14,850 nucleotides of DNA from JBGTCY01 sp041748615 (GCA_041748615.1 JBGTCY010000078.1:1-14850); one strand, 5' to 3'. Positions 7,661 to 14,560 are shown, numbered from the stretch's first letter. A program made the numbers and translations. The notes: generated from the sequence alone by a model not told the origin.

Positions 7661-9085
7661 TCATTGATTATAAAAAAATCCCGCTATTAAAAACAGAACT
7701 ACTGCAATACCTGCTGCAATGAAATTATATGGAGCGGCATAATTTAAATATTTTGCATGGTTTGCATGTGCAATGTTGGATGACATATTTGTCATTCCTG
7801 CAACTGGAGAAGTAACATCCCCGAATGTGCCTCCCGTAATCACCGCTGCAACACAAAGCGGAATGCCCGCACCAACCGACACTGCAAGAGGAATTGCGAA
7901 AGGCATAATTAAAGATGCTGCTCCCCAACCTGAACCGATGAAATAAGTTACGGCAGAAGAAAGGATGAAAAGCGAAACGGCAATACTCCACACAGGCAAA
8001 GAACTTCCCAAGTGTTGTTGAATAAAATCATTTAGCCCCAATTCTTGTGAAACTGCAGCTAACGGCCAGGCAATAGCAAGTATAGCGAGCGTGGTCATTA
8101 TTTCATTCCCACCGGAGATAATATCGGCAGTCATTTTTTTGAGATTGTATTTTTGGAAAAAGTAAAAGACAGCGGATAGAATGATGGAAATAAACAAGGA
8201 AACCAGCATTGCCCGGTTTGGTTCTGTATTTGTCATTGCTGATATAAAGGTGTTATTGCCCGGTTTATCTTTCCCGAAAAACCAAAAGAAAAATATACTC
8301 AACGAGATAACACTTATAAGCGGAACAATAAGATTAATAACTCTTGGTTTTATCAAGGGTTTATCTTCAGCCATATTCATCCCCTCATTTTTCATTTTTA
8401 CAATTGGTTCATTTCCTTTTTTGCCCGGTTTCTTAAACTGAAAAAAGATAGAAAGGAAGGTGATAATAATTACGACAATGCTGAAAAATTCCAAAGGAAT
8501 TGCTTTAAGCCAAATAGAATAAGCGGCATGTTTTTCCGCTACCCCGGCAGCTTTTAAACCCAGAGTGATAATAGCTACATTAAAACCTACATAAGTAGTG
8601 GCAATGGGTATAAGTTCAACTACTGGACTGGCTGTATTGCTAAGCATGAATGCAAGCCGTTCTTTTGCTATATTATTCTTTTCGGCAAGTGAACGGGTAA
8701 TGGAACCCGCTCCGACAATCCTGAAGCCGCAGTCAATAAAAGTGACGGGGATCAATGCCCACAGAATAAAGAACACGCCCTTTTCGCTTTCAACATGTTT
8801 TTCGGCTATATCTGAAAATGCTTTTATACCTCCTGATTTTTTGATGAGTGCGATTAACCCGCTGAACAAATACAGAAACAAGAGCACTTGAAGGCTATCC
8901 TCGTCAGTTAATGTTTTTACAATCTGCTCCACAGCGGTTTCAAAACCGCCCGTAATGGTTGGGTTCAGGAGATAGCATCCTGTTAACAATCCTATTAAAA
9001 GAGAGGGTATAATTTTCTTAGACCAGATAGCAACTGCAATCGTGATAATTGGAGGTAAAATTGATAACCAGGCAGTTTTATCCAT
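7661..9085 (-). CDS. NhaC-family Na+/H+ antiporter-like membrane protein
   Basis: Polytopic inner-membrane protein of 474 residues made almost entirely of hydrophobic helices, with a Lys-rich cytoplasmic loop near the middle (about 220-245). It shows NhaC-superfamily patterns: GAGSITRSLAEK with LSNTASPVVELIP in the first half, and GGTFGDVTSPVAGMTNMSS (about 418-436) in the second, corresponding to the GD..SP..D/G.T signature. Family members exchange Na+ for H+, but some swap organic anions or amino acids, so the substrate is uncertain. The gene sits between the HMA chaperone gene (112 nt upstream) and the HYC_CC_PP gene (135 nt downstream). No direct copper role is known; restoring proton or sodium balance drained by a proton-driven RND pump is an inference. 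Confidence 0.82.
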   Translation of the reverse strand: MDKTAWLSILPPIITIAVAIWSKKIIPSLLIGLLTGCYLLNPTITGGFETAVEQIVKTLTDEDSLQVLLFLYLFSGLIALIKKSGGIKAFSDIAEKHVESEKGVFFILWALIPVTFIDCGFRIVGAGSITRSLAEKNNIAKERLAFMLSNTASPVVELIPIATTYVGFNVAIITLGLKAAGVAEKHAAYSIWLKAIPLEFFSIVVIIITFLSIFFQFKKPGKKGNEPIVKMKNEGMNMAEDKPLIKPRVINLIVPLISVISLSIFFFWFFGKDKPGNNTFISAMTNTEPNRAMLVSLFISIILSAVFYFFQKYNLKKMTADIISGGNEIMTTLAILAIAWPLAAVSQELGLNDFIQQHLGSSLPVWSIAVSLFILSSAVTYFIGSGWGAASLIMPFAIPLAVSVGAGIPLCVAAVITGGTFGDVTSPVAGMTNMSSNIAHANHAKYLNYAAPYNFIAAGIAVVLFLIAGFFYNQ

Positions 9086-9115
9086 TCTATGCTACCGTTT
9101 TATATTTCTTAAACT

Positions 9116-9191
9116 GGTGCAGTCGCAACAACAGAAACTGAACTGAATCCATGCTATTACTGCGCAATCACTATGAGTTGCGTAATGCACC
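9116..9191. repeat. Nested inverted repeats between the HMA chaperone and antiporter genes
   Basis: The outer arms 9116-9128 (GGTGCAGTCGCAA) and 9178-9191 (TTGCGTAATGCACC) pair over GGTGCA/TGCACC and CGCAA/TTGCG. An inner segment, TTACTGCGCAA (9157-9167), can instead pair with the right arm (TTGCGTAA) with a 3-nt bulge. So two mutually exclusive hairpins are possible just after the chaperone stop. No T-run and no flanking target duplication were found. It could be a terminator-like or attenuator structure, or a decayed miniature inverted-repeat element. Confidence 0.35.
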
Positions 9192-9197
9192 TTGTTA

Positions 9198-9431
9198 TCA
9201 TGATTGTTCATATCCTTTCAGGGGAAATGAAATGCTATAATTCCCTCCGCTTTTTTTTAAGATTTCCTGCAACTTTTCAACGGGAATGTGTGATTGCATT
9301 TCAATCACAGCTTCTGCTTTTTGTAAGTCCACGGTAACGCTGCTAACACCTTCAGCTTTGCTGAGCGCTTGTTCCACATGAGTCTTGCAACCATTGCAGC
9401 TCATGCCTTTTATCTGATACGTGTGTTTCAT
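9198..9431 (-). CDS. HMA-domain copper chaperone (CopZ-like)
   Basis: Small cytosolic protein of 77 residues consisting of a single heavy-metal-associated ferredoxin-like domain. The Cu(I)-binding loop GMSCNGC lies at about residues 9-15, with the two Cys spaced CxxC, preceded by the typical first strand (MKHTYQIK). The length fits CopZ/Atx1-type chaperones, which shuttle Cu(I) to P1B ATPases or sensors. The ATG overlaps the TGA of the DUF5676 gene as ATGA, so the two are co-translated. A mercury chaperone role (MerP-like) is unlikely because there is no signal peptide. Whether it serves the CopB-type ATPase here, which lacks an HMA domain, is not known. Confidence 0.9.
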   Translation of the reverse strand: MKHTYQIKGMSCNGCKTHVEQALSKAEGVSSVTVDLQKAEAVIEMQSHIPVEKLQEILKKSGGNYSISFPLKGYEQS

Positions 9432-9703
9432 TTTTTATTTATTGAGAAGTTGTAAATGACTGCAATACATGCACCGGTCAGCCAACCAAGAATAAATGTT
9501 AGAACCAGACCGAATAATTCTTCAACAAGTGAAATGTCCATTCTGATTATTGAAGAAACATCAAAGCCATGAAGCAAAGTGTTGAAAAAACTTATAGTGC
9601 CGGCTTGCCCTAAAATGAGCATGACTAATGCACAACCTATGTATAGGAAAACACCCGTTATTCCAAATGCTAATCCAAATTTTTTAAAATTGATTTGATT
9701 CAT
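9428..9703 (-). CDS. DUF5676 family small membrane protein
   Basis: Protein of 91 residues with two strongly hydrophobic segments (about 9-32 and 62-86). The central loop carries a HGFD motif and the C-terminal end shows GWLTG...A.IYN, both typical of the DUF5676 family as I remember it. The function is unknown. It is translationally coupled by a 4-nt overlap to the HMA chaperone, so it is likely a membrane partner in metal handling. It begins 103 nt after the 36-residue membrane protein and may share the promoter upstream of the Met-rich lipoprotein gene. Confidence 0.8.
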   Translation of the reverse strand: MNQINFKKFGLAFGITGVFLYIGCALVMLILGQAGTISFFNTLLHGFDVSSIIRMDISLVEELFGLVLTFILGWLTGACIAVIYNFSINKK

Positions 9704-9806
9704 GGCTTAAAATTTAATCCTTAGTCATCTTTTAAATAAATCATTCAAATTAACATCTCAAAACATCTTGTGGAGGCTGCGAGTGTTCAAATTGTTCCAA
9801 AGTGAC

Positions 9807-9917
9807 TTATTTTTTGCGTCTGAATCTTAAAACAACAAAGACAACTATAAGGATAACGGCAATCGGAATTATCCACATGCCCCAACCCATACCCCAGTCC
9901 CATGTATTATCGTGCAT
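9807..9917 (-). CDS. 36-residue single-pass membrane protein
   Basis: Short frame, ATG at 9917 and TAA at 9807-9809. It begins MHDNTWDWGMGWGMW, followed by one hydrophobic helix (about 15-31) and a positive tail (RFRRKK). The Trp/Gly/Met-rich front and basic end give a clear N-out, C-in topology. It starts 4 nt after the stop of the Met-rich lipoprotein gene, so translational coupling is likely and supports it as real. It resembles the membrane half of small SHOCT-domain proteins but lacks the SHOCT helices. No function is known; a role in copper handling or as a small regulator of a neighbour is only inferred. Confidence 0.68.
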   Translation of the reverse strand: MHDNTWDWGMGWGMWIIPIAVILIVVFVVLRFRRKK

Positions 9918-9921
9918 CACT

Positions 9922-10362
9922 TTATTTGCTTTTTGTGTTTGACATATTCATTTTCATCATCCTACTCTTTATTTGCGGTTTTTCATTCATCATTCTCATC
10001 ATAGCATCACACATCACTGAATCTTTTTCAGCCATATCCATCATTTGACCCATCATCCTGTTTTGCATATTCTTATTTCCATTCATCATATTGTGCATCA
10101 TAGAAGAATCACTCATCATCATACTCATCATGCCGGGGTCTTTCATCATGTTTTGCCCCATCATTTGTTTACAACTATCGTTGTTCATCATCTCGCGCAT
10201 CATCTCCATTCTATACGATGGATGATGAACCAATGCAGTTATAATATCCTTGCGCTGGGTATCATCCATGAGAAATTGGTCAACCGTTTGTTTTGAATTA
10301 CAGGCAGTAAATAAACTTATCGCCCCAGCCATGAACATTGAAAGAATAATTAACTTTTTCAT
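9922..10362 (-). CDS. Methionine-rich lipoprotein, probable periplasmic copper binder
   Basis: Protein of 146 residues with a lipoprotein signal (MKKLIILSMFMAGAISLFTAC; lipid Cys21). I count about 37 Met in total, many in MM pairs (MREMMNN, GMMSMMMSD, HNMMNG, NRMMGQMMDM), or roughly a quarter of the mature chain. Met clusters of this type bind Cu(I)/Ag(I) in CusF-, CopC- and PcoE-like proteins, so an envelope copper sponge or donor is inferred. Two mature Cys (in DSCKQ and VMCDA) could add ligands. I do not recognise a named family. A truncated paralogue of its first 29 residues lies at 14127-14246 behind a near-identical promoter element. It is the first gene of a probable operon with the 36-residue protein. 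Confidence 0.85.
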   Translation of the reverse strand: MKKLIILSMFMAGAISLFTACNSKQTVDQFLMDDTQRKDIITALVHHPSYRMEMMREMMNNDSCKQMMGQNMMKDPGMMSMMMSDSSMMHNMMNGNKNMQNRMMGQMMDMAEKDSVMCDAMMRMMNEKPQIKSRMMKMNMSNTKSK

Positions 10363-10384
10363 TTGTTGTTGATTTATTTGGCTA

Positions 10385-10448
10385 CAAAAGTGACCATCTT
10401 ACACTGAGAACTGTTATACAATTCCGGGAAAGAGTTACGTAATTCACA
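10385..10448 (-). promoter_or_regulatory. Promoter and operator-like element A (upstream of the Met-rich lipoprotein gene)
   Basis: The 36-bp block 10413-10448 matches the block at 14299-14334 at 31 of 36 positions. On the minus strand it holds two direct half-sites, ACGTAAC and GTATAAC, 21 bp apart, flanking TTCCCGGAA. Direct half-sites two helical turns apart are typical of AraC-family activators; no such regulator gene is in the window. A -7-like CACTTTTG (10385-10392, one mismatch to TAnnTTTG) lies 20-odd bp downstream, followed by a leader of about 22 nt. Confidence 0.55.
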
Positions 10449-10449
10449 C

Positions 10450-11742
10450 CTACTCAGCTTTTCCTCGTAAAAACCATCTTTCTCCTGCAAAAATGAGCGC
10501 GATTAGGACAAAAGAAACGATAATCACCAATATATCGCTTGACCCTTTTATCCATAGAAAGGCGCCCAACACCACCACGTCAAGAACGATTGCAGCAATG
10601 ATGATGGCTGCGTTTGCTTTTATCTCTTGACGAAGGTTTTTTAATACCCCCCACTGTATTATAATATCCATTATTAAATAGAAAATGGCCCCCAATGAGG
10701 CTATCCTGCTTAGATCGAAAAAGACCGTCAGGATGATAGCAACGATTACGGTATAAACCAGCATATGCTTTTGCACCTTCCCCGGCATACCGAAATGGCT
10801 ATGTGGAATGAGTTTCATGTCGGTCAACATAGCCGTCATTCGGGAAACTGCAAAAATACTGGCGATGACGCCTGAGATGGTTGCTACAATGGCAATACCT
10901 ACTGTAAACCAAAGTCCGTATTTTCCGAAAGCAGGCTTGGCAGCTTCGGCAAGGGAATAGTCTTTTGCCTGCACAATTTCCGCTATGGATAAATTGGCGG
11001 AAACAGCGAAAGCCACTAATAAATACACCACGGTGCAGATGGCAAGTGAAATAATGATGGCCCGTCCTACATTCTTGTGAGGGTTGACGATTTCGCCACC
11101 GCTATTGGTAATCGTGGTAAATCCTTTATAAGCCAGAATAGCAAGGGCCAAGGCTCCTATGTGGCTGGTTGCAGGGTGATCGGGCATGGACGAGGGCAGC
11201 AACTCATCGAAGGAAAACCCGGCTGCCCACAAGCCACCGATTGCAAAAATGGTAATACCCCCAATTTTGAGGATGGCCATAGTCAGCATTGATTTCTCGA
11301 TAAACTTATTGCCTGAAATATTTACTAAAAAAGCAACAATCAACAACAGAACAGCCAAGATAGGTGCCCATAAACTTTTGTCACCCACATCAAACAGTTG
11401 GAGGGTATAGCTGCCGAAAGTCCGTGCCACCAAACTTTCACCGATCACCATTGAAAAAGCCATAAGGAGCGATGCTACAGCAGTCATGGTTCCTTTTCCG
11501 TAGGCTTTTGTTAAATACATGGCTATGCCACCTGCCGATGGGTAGGCATTGGACATTTTAATATATGCATAGGCACTAAACGCAGAAATCACTGCTCCTG
11601 CCAGGAAGGCAAAGGGAAATAAAGCGCCTGAAAGCTCTGCTACCTGTCCTAAAAGGGCAAAAATACCAGCACCAATCATCACCCCTGTGCCTAAAGCCAC
11701 AGCACCGGTTAGTGTCAGGCTATTTTTTTTATATTCGCCCAT
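10450..11742 (-). CDS. APC-superfamily amino-acid permease-like transporter
   Basis: Inner-membrane transporter of 430 residues with about 12 hydrophobic segments. The first helix carries GTGVMIGAGIFALLG (about 18-32), the unwound substrate-binding helix typical of the APC (AA_permease_2) group. A loop with NSGGEIVNPHKNVGRA (about 213-228) matches the conserved APC segment after TM6, and SRMTAMLTD the one after TM8. The substrate cannot be read from sequence; amino acids, amines or a metal-amino-acid complex are all possible. It starts only 3 nt after the stop of the oxidase-barrel gene, so it is co-transcribed with a copper gene. Its stop lies 2 nt from operator element A of the next operon. 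Confidence 0.85.
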   Translation of the reverse strand: MGEYKKNSLTLTGAVALGTGVMIGAGIFALLGQVAELSGALFPFAFLAGAVISAFSAYAYIKMSNAYPSAGGIAMYLTKAYGKGTMTAVASLLMAFSMVIGESLVARTFGSYTLQLFDVGDKSLWAPILAVLLLIVAFLVNISGNKFIEKSMLTMAILKIGGITIFAIGGLWAAGFSFDELLPSSMPDHPATSHIGALALAILAYKGFTTITNSGGEIVNPHKNVGRAIIISLAICTVVYLLVAFAVSANLSIAEIVQAKDYSLAEAAKPAFGKYGLWFTVGIAIVATISGVIASIFAVSRMTAMLTDMKLIPHSHFGMPGKVQKHMLVYTVIVAIILTVFFDLSRIASLGAIFYLIMDIIIQWGVLKNLRQEIKANAAIIIAAIVLDVVVLGAFLWIKGSSDILVIIVSFVLIALIFAGERWFLRGKAE

Positions 11743-11745
11743 ATA

Positions 11746-14019
11746 TTAAAATCTCACAGACAAACCTCCCCCTACCCAAAAGCGGTTATCATAACTGGCC
11801 ATCAGGGAAAAATTTCTTGAGAGAAAAACTTCTACTCCAGCTGACCAAGTGATTTCATCTTTATAATCCGAATTTTGTTCACCTTGGTCATTGACCCAGC
11901 CAAAATCCGCTTGGTATTCAAAATTCCCAAAAATCAACGTACGGGGAAATATCATGATCTCCCGGCTGATGCCTATCTGCGGCCTCAATTTATTGTCAAT
12001 CCGGACATCGAGATTGAACATCAATGGCGTAAAAAACCGGATACCACCTACGGCAGTGACAGAGATTTCATCAAGGTTATCTTTTTTTTCGTTTTCTATA
12101 TTTACGCCACCGAAAATTCTGAAATAATCATATAAATACCGTTCATAGGTAAATTCCCCCTCCAGATTTTTATTCCATCCATATTCTGCAACCAGATTAA
12201 ACTGGTTTCTGATATTTGAGGATACAAGATTGATATTCGTCATGTGAGAAGCCACATTCATCTTGCCCCAGGTATAAAATTTATTGGTTTCATGGACCAG
12301 GCGTGATACCGGATGCTCTTTCAATCGGGGGTCACGGGGCGTGTCGTAACTGAATACACGAGCCATACCTCCCATCATATGATACAGAACATGGCAATGA
12401 AAAAACCAATCACCATATTCATTGGCGTCAAATTCAATTACGACCTTCTGCATGGGTGGCACATTGACGGTATGCTTCAGTGGGGAGTAGTCCCCATTTT
12501 TATTGATCACTCTGAAGAAGTGGCCGTGCAGGTGCATGGGATGATGCATCATTGTCAGGTTATTGAGCGTGATACGCACCACCTGCCCTTGTTCAATCTT
12601 TATCTGATCGGTTTCAGAAAGTGGTACCCCATTCAAGCTCCAGATGTAGCGCCACATATTGCCGGTGAGGTTAAGCAAGACTTCCTTCACCGGCTGGTCC
12701 TTTGAATAAGCTGTTTTTTCCAGTGATTTTAAGTAATCGTAATTGTACTCTGCAAACATGTTCATTCCGGTCATTTCTTTCCCTGCTTTTGTTTTTCCTT
12801 TCTTGTCCATCGGCTCCATGTCCATCGTTTTTTCATTTCCATCTTCCATTTTCGAGTGATCCATACCCTCCATATTCATCTCATCATCCATCTGCATACC
12901 CCATTTTTTCATCATTTTTTCAGGATTTTCCTTACGGAGATTAAACTTCATGGCCGGTGCGCCCATGCGCATGTCCATTTTCGCCATTTGTTTCATCATG
13001 CCGATTTTATCAGGTCTTGGCACATCCGGGGCAGCATGCGTATCACCACTCCCCAAAAAGGCAGAAGTTTTTCCCGAACCATCCTGAACACTTGCCCTGA
13101 CCTCAATTTGACCGGAAGAAGGAATGGTTACGATAAAGTCATAAGTTTCCGCAATGCCGATAAACGTTTTGTTATGCTTTACGGGAACGACCCGCGGACC
13201 ATCGGCTGCCACCAAAAGGGGGTCTTCTCCTCCGAAAGTGAGCCAATATTGAGAAGAGGCGGAAGCATTGATGATTCTAAGTCGGACTTTCTCCCCAGGT
13301 TGAAATTCAGGGTAGGCAATAGTTTGCTCACCGTTCATTAAAAATGCAGGATAATAAATATCAGCGATGTCAGCACCTTCCATACGCTGGAGCCAAAACT
13401 TGAACTGTGCGCCTAGTGCTCTTCCACGAATTACTTTGCTGAGAGGAGTGGATGTGCCTTTTTTAATGCCATACCACTCGTTGCCACGCTTCAGGTTTCG
13501 CAGCACATTCATGGGCTTTTGATTAGTCCAGTCCGATATTACCAAAACCAGGTCTTTATCATACTGAAGTGTTTTTTCCTTTTGTTCAATCACTATCGAG
13601 CCATACATACCGCTCTGTTCCTGTAGCATGGTATGGGAATGGTACCAGTAAGTACCGGCTTGTTTTATGGGAAACTCATATTTAAAGGTTTCTCCCGCCA
13701 TTATGGGAGGAGTAGTGAGGTAGGGTACGCCATCAAAAAAATTAGGAAGCAATAATCCATGCCAGTGCACAGATGTTTCTTTCTCCATTTTATTTTCCAC
13801 ATAAATCACGGCATATTCACCTTCGGTAAACCTTAGGGTTGGTCCCGGTATGCTGCCGTTTATGGTCATTCCTTTTACTTCCTTACCGGTTATGTTTACC
13901 TTTTCCTGCTTAAGGGTCAGGCTATAGATAATGGTATCGGTTTGTGCCAATGCCGGCAAGTGTAGCAGTGCCAGCAAAACCGTTAACCATGAGAGACAGA
14001 ATTTCGTTTTAATTACCAT
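11746..14019 (-). CDS. CopA/PcoA-type multicopper oxidase fused to a CopB/PcoB-like outer-membrane barrel
   Basis: Protein of 757 residues from the ATG at 14019, chosen because it begins a clean signal peptide (MVIKTKFCLSWLTV...ALAQ). The ATG at 14070 would only add 17 basic residues read in another frame of the SHOCT tail. Copper motifs: HWHG (85-88), HSH (127-129), HPMHLHG (493-499), HCHVLYHMMGGM (541-552). A Met/Asp-rich linker (about 339-423, with GMDHSKM-like repeats) matches CopA/PcoA, where it binds extra copper. After the last oxidase motif about 180 residues remain (573-757), with alternating polar/aromatic strands, a Trp-Gly-Lys-Met start and a final Phe (LSVRF), as in outer-membrane barrels and in CopB/PcoB. 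So one chain appears to do what pcoA and pcoB do separately, tethering Cu(I) oxidation to the outer membrane. The barrel assignment is inferred. Confidence 0.85.
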   Translation of the reverse strand: MVIKTKFCLSWLTVLLALLHLPALAQTDTIIYSLTLKQEKVNITGKEVKGMTINGSIPGPTLRFTEGEYAVIYVENKMEKETSVHWHGLLLPNFFDGVPYLTTPPIMAGETFKYEFPIKQAGTYWYHSHTMLQEQSGMYGSIVIEQKEKTLQYDKDLVLVISDWTNQKPMNVLRNLKRGNEWYGIKKGTSTPLSKVIRGRALGAQFKFWLQRMEGADIADIYYPAFLMNGEQTIAYPEFQPGEKVRLRIINASASSQYWLTFGGEDPLLVAADGPRVVPVKHNKTFIGIAETYDFIVTIPSSGQIEVRASVQDGSGKTSAFLGSGDTHAAPDVPRPDKIGMMKQMAKMDMRMGAPAMKFNLRKENPEKMMKKWGMQMDDEMNMEGMDHSKMEDGNEKTMDMEPMDKKGKTKAGKEMTGMNMFAEYNYDYLKSLEKTAYSKDQPVKEVLLNLTGNMWRYIWSLNGVPLSETDQIKIEQGQVVRITLNNLTMMHHPMHLHGHFFRVINKNGDYSPLKHTVNVPPMQKVVIEFDANEYGDWFFHCHVLYHMMGGMARVFSYDTPRDPRLKEHPVSRLVHETNKFYTWGKMNVASHMTNINLVSSNIRNQFNLVAEYGWNKNLEGEFTYERYLYDYFRIFGGVNIENEKKDNLDEISVTAVGGIRFFTPLMFNLDVRIDNKLRPQIGISREIMIFPRTLIFGNFEYQADFGWVNDQGEQNSDYKDEITWSAGVEVFLSRNFSLMASYDNRFWVGGGLSVRF

Positions 14020-14200
14020 AACCCAGCACTTTTTTTTGTTCCTCAAACTCCTCTTTGGTGATCTCCCCATTAGCGAAACGCTTCTTCAATATTTCGAGAG
14101 GTGATTCCTGCGGTTTGCCGGGAATTTTAAACCCGCTGCGCCCGAAGTACCATAGTACATTGGTCAGCTGTTTGTTTTGAATTACAAGCGGTAAATAAAC
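14009..14200 (-). pseudogene. 5'-truncated SHOCT-domain protein
   Basis: This frame is open for 63 residues but has no ATG, GTG or TTG at a useful position. Its last 30 or so residues form a clear SHOCT domain: SPLEILKKRFANGEITKEEF followed by EEQKKVLGYGN. The preceding residues, LWYFGRSGFKIPGKPQE, look like the linker after a membrane helix, but the helix and start are missing. Upstream, the same DNA encodes the lipoprotein fragment in another frame, so the true gene probably begins at a junction near 14150-14160. The stop overlaps the oxidase start by 11 nt, so the piece may survive because it couples translation. SHOCT proteins often follow a membrane helix like the 36-residue protein at 9807-9917. 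Confidence 0.65.
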
Positions 14201-14246
14201 TCATTGCACTAGCAATGAGGATTGAGAGAATAGTTATCCTTTTCAT
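14127..14246 (-). pseudogene. Truncated copy of the Met-rich lipoprotein gene
   Basis: The ATG at 14246 opens a 39-codon frame. Its first 29 residues (MKRITILSILIASAMSLFTAC, then NSKQTADQ) closely match the start of the intact lipoprotein (MKKLIILSMFMAGAISLFTAC, then NSKQTVDQ), including near-identical DNA around the lipobox. Homology stops right after DQ, and the frame ends ten residues later in unrelated sequence (CTMVLRAQRV). All Met clusters are lost. The upstream promoter region is also conserved with the intact copy, so this is a duplicated promoter-plus-gene unit cut by a deletion that joined it to a SHOCT gene. A 39-residue lipopeptide could still be made, but no function is implied. 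Confidence 0.75.
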
Positions 14247-14269
14247 TTGGAGTTGAATTATTTTAGTTA

Positions 14270-14334
14270 CAAACTAAGGTGTCTTCATGTTTAACACCGT
14301 TACACAATTCCGGGAAAAAGTTACACGATTCACA
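14270..14334 (-). promoter_or_regulatory. Promoter and operator-like element B (upstream of the truncated lipoprotein and oxidase-barrel genes)
   Basis: Second copy of the 36-bp block, at 14299-14334. On the minus strand it holds two perfect GTGTAAC direct half-sites 21 bp apart (plus-strand GTTACAC at 14299-14305 and 14320-14326) around TTCCCGGAA. A -7-like TTAGTTTG (14270-14277) sits at nearly the same distance as in element A, with a leader of about 23 nt. It probably drives the lipoprotein/SHOCT remnant, oxidase-barrel and permease genes. Confidence 0.6.
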
Positions 14335-14338
14335 TATT

Positions 14339-14560
14339 TCAATTCGTTACATTTTTCAAATCCATGTTGCACACGGGACATTGCCCTGGTTTGTCATAAG
14401 TTTTTTCGCCTTCGCATTTCATGGGGCACTGGTATTTGGCGTTGGCGGTTTGCTCGGTAGCCGTGTTATCTTTTTTACTTTCTGAATTGCTGCTTCCGCA
14501 GGAAGCGAAGAACATTACTGCTGTGAGTAATAGCGCTGCTGTTGAGATTTTTGTTTTCAT
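14339..14560 (-). CDS. Small lipoprotein with heavy-metal-binding (HMBD) domain
   Basis: Protein of 73 residues with a lipoprotein signal (MKTKISTAALLLTAVMFFASC; lipid Cys21), a short polar Ser/Thr/Asn/Glu linker, and a C-terminal Cys-rich module: YQCPMKCEGEKTYDKPG followed by QCPVCNMDL (about 43-67). The CPM...PGxCPxCxM pattern is the heavy-metal-binding domain also found at the front of some CusB and CopA proteins, where it binds Cu or Ag. Here it is free-standing and anchored, so it may hand metal to efflux proteins in the periplasm. It lies 55 nt downstream of the methyltransferase-like gene and ends 5 bp before promoter element B, so it belongs to a separate transcript from the oxidase. 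Confidence 0.88.
   Translation of the reverse strand: MKTKISTAALLLTAVMFFASCGSSNSESKKDNTATEQTANAKYQCPMKCEGEKTYDKPGQCPVCNMDLKNVTN

Noticed and set aside
9116..9191. Transposon or MITE with terminal GGTGCA/TGCACC repeats
   Set aside because: No target-site duplication flanks it and no second copy is in the window, so mobility is not supported.
10045..10296. Plus-strand His-rich frame (many HH pairs), tempting as a metal-binding protein
   Set aside because: The His codons CAT are simply the reverse complement of the ATG codons of the Met-rich lipoprotein. There is no independent support.
12856..13341. Plus-strand frame with a His-rich start opposite the oxidase
   Set aside because: Same artefact: CAT codons opposite the Met-rich linker of the oxidase.
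14020..14070. Upstream start for the oxidase-barrel protein at 14070
   Set aside because: The added 17 residues are highly basic and come from another frame of the SHOCT tail. The ATG at 14019 gives a proper signal peptide.
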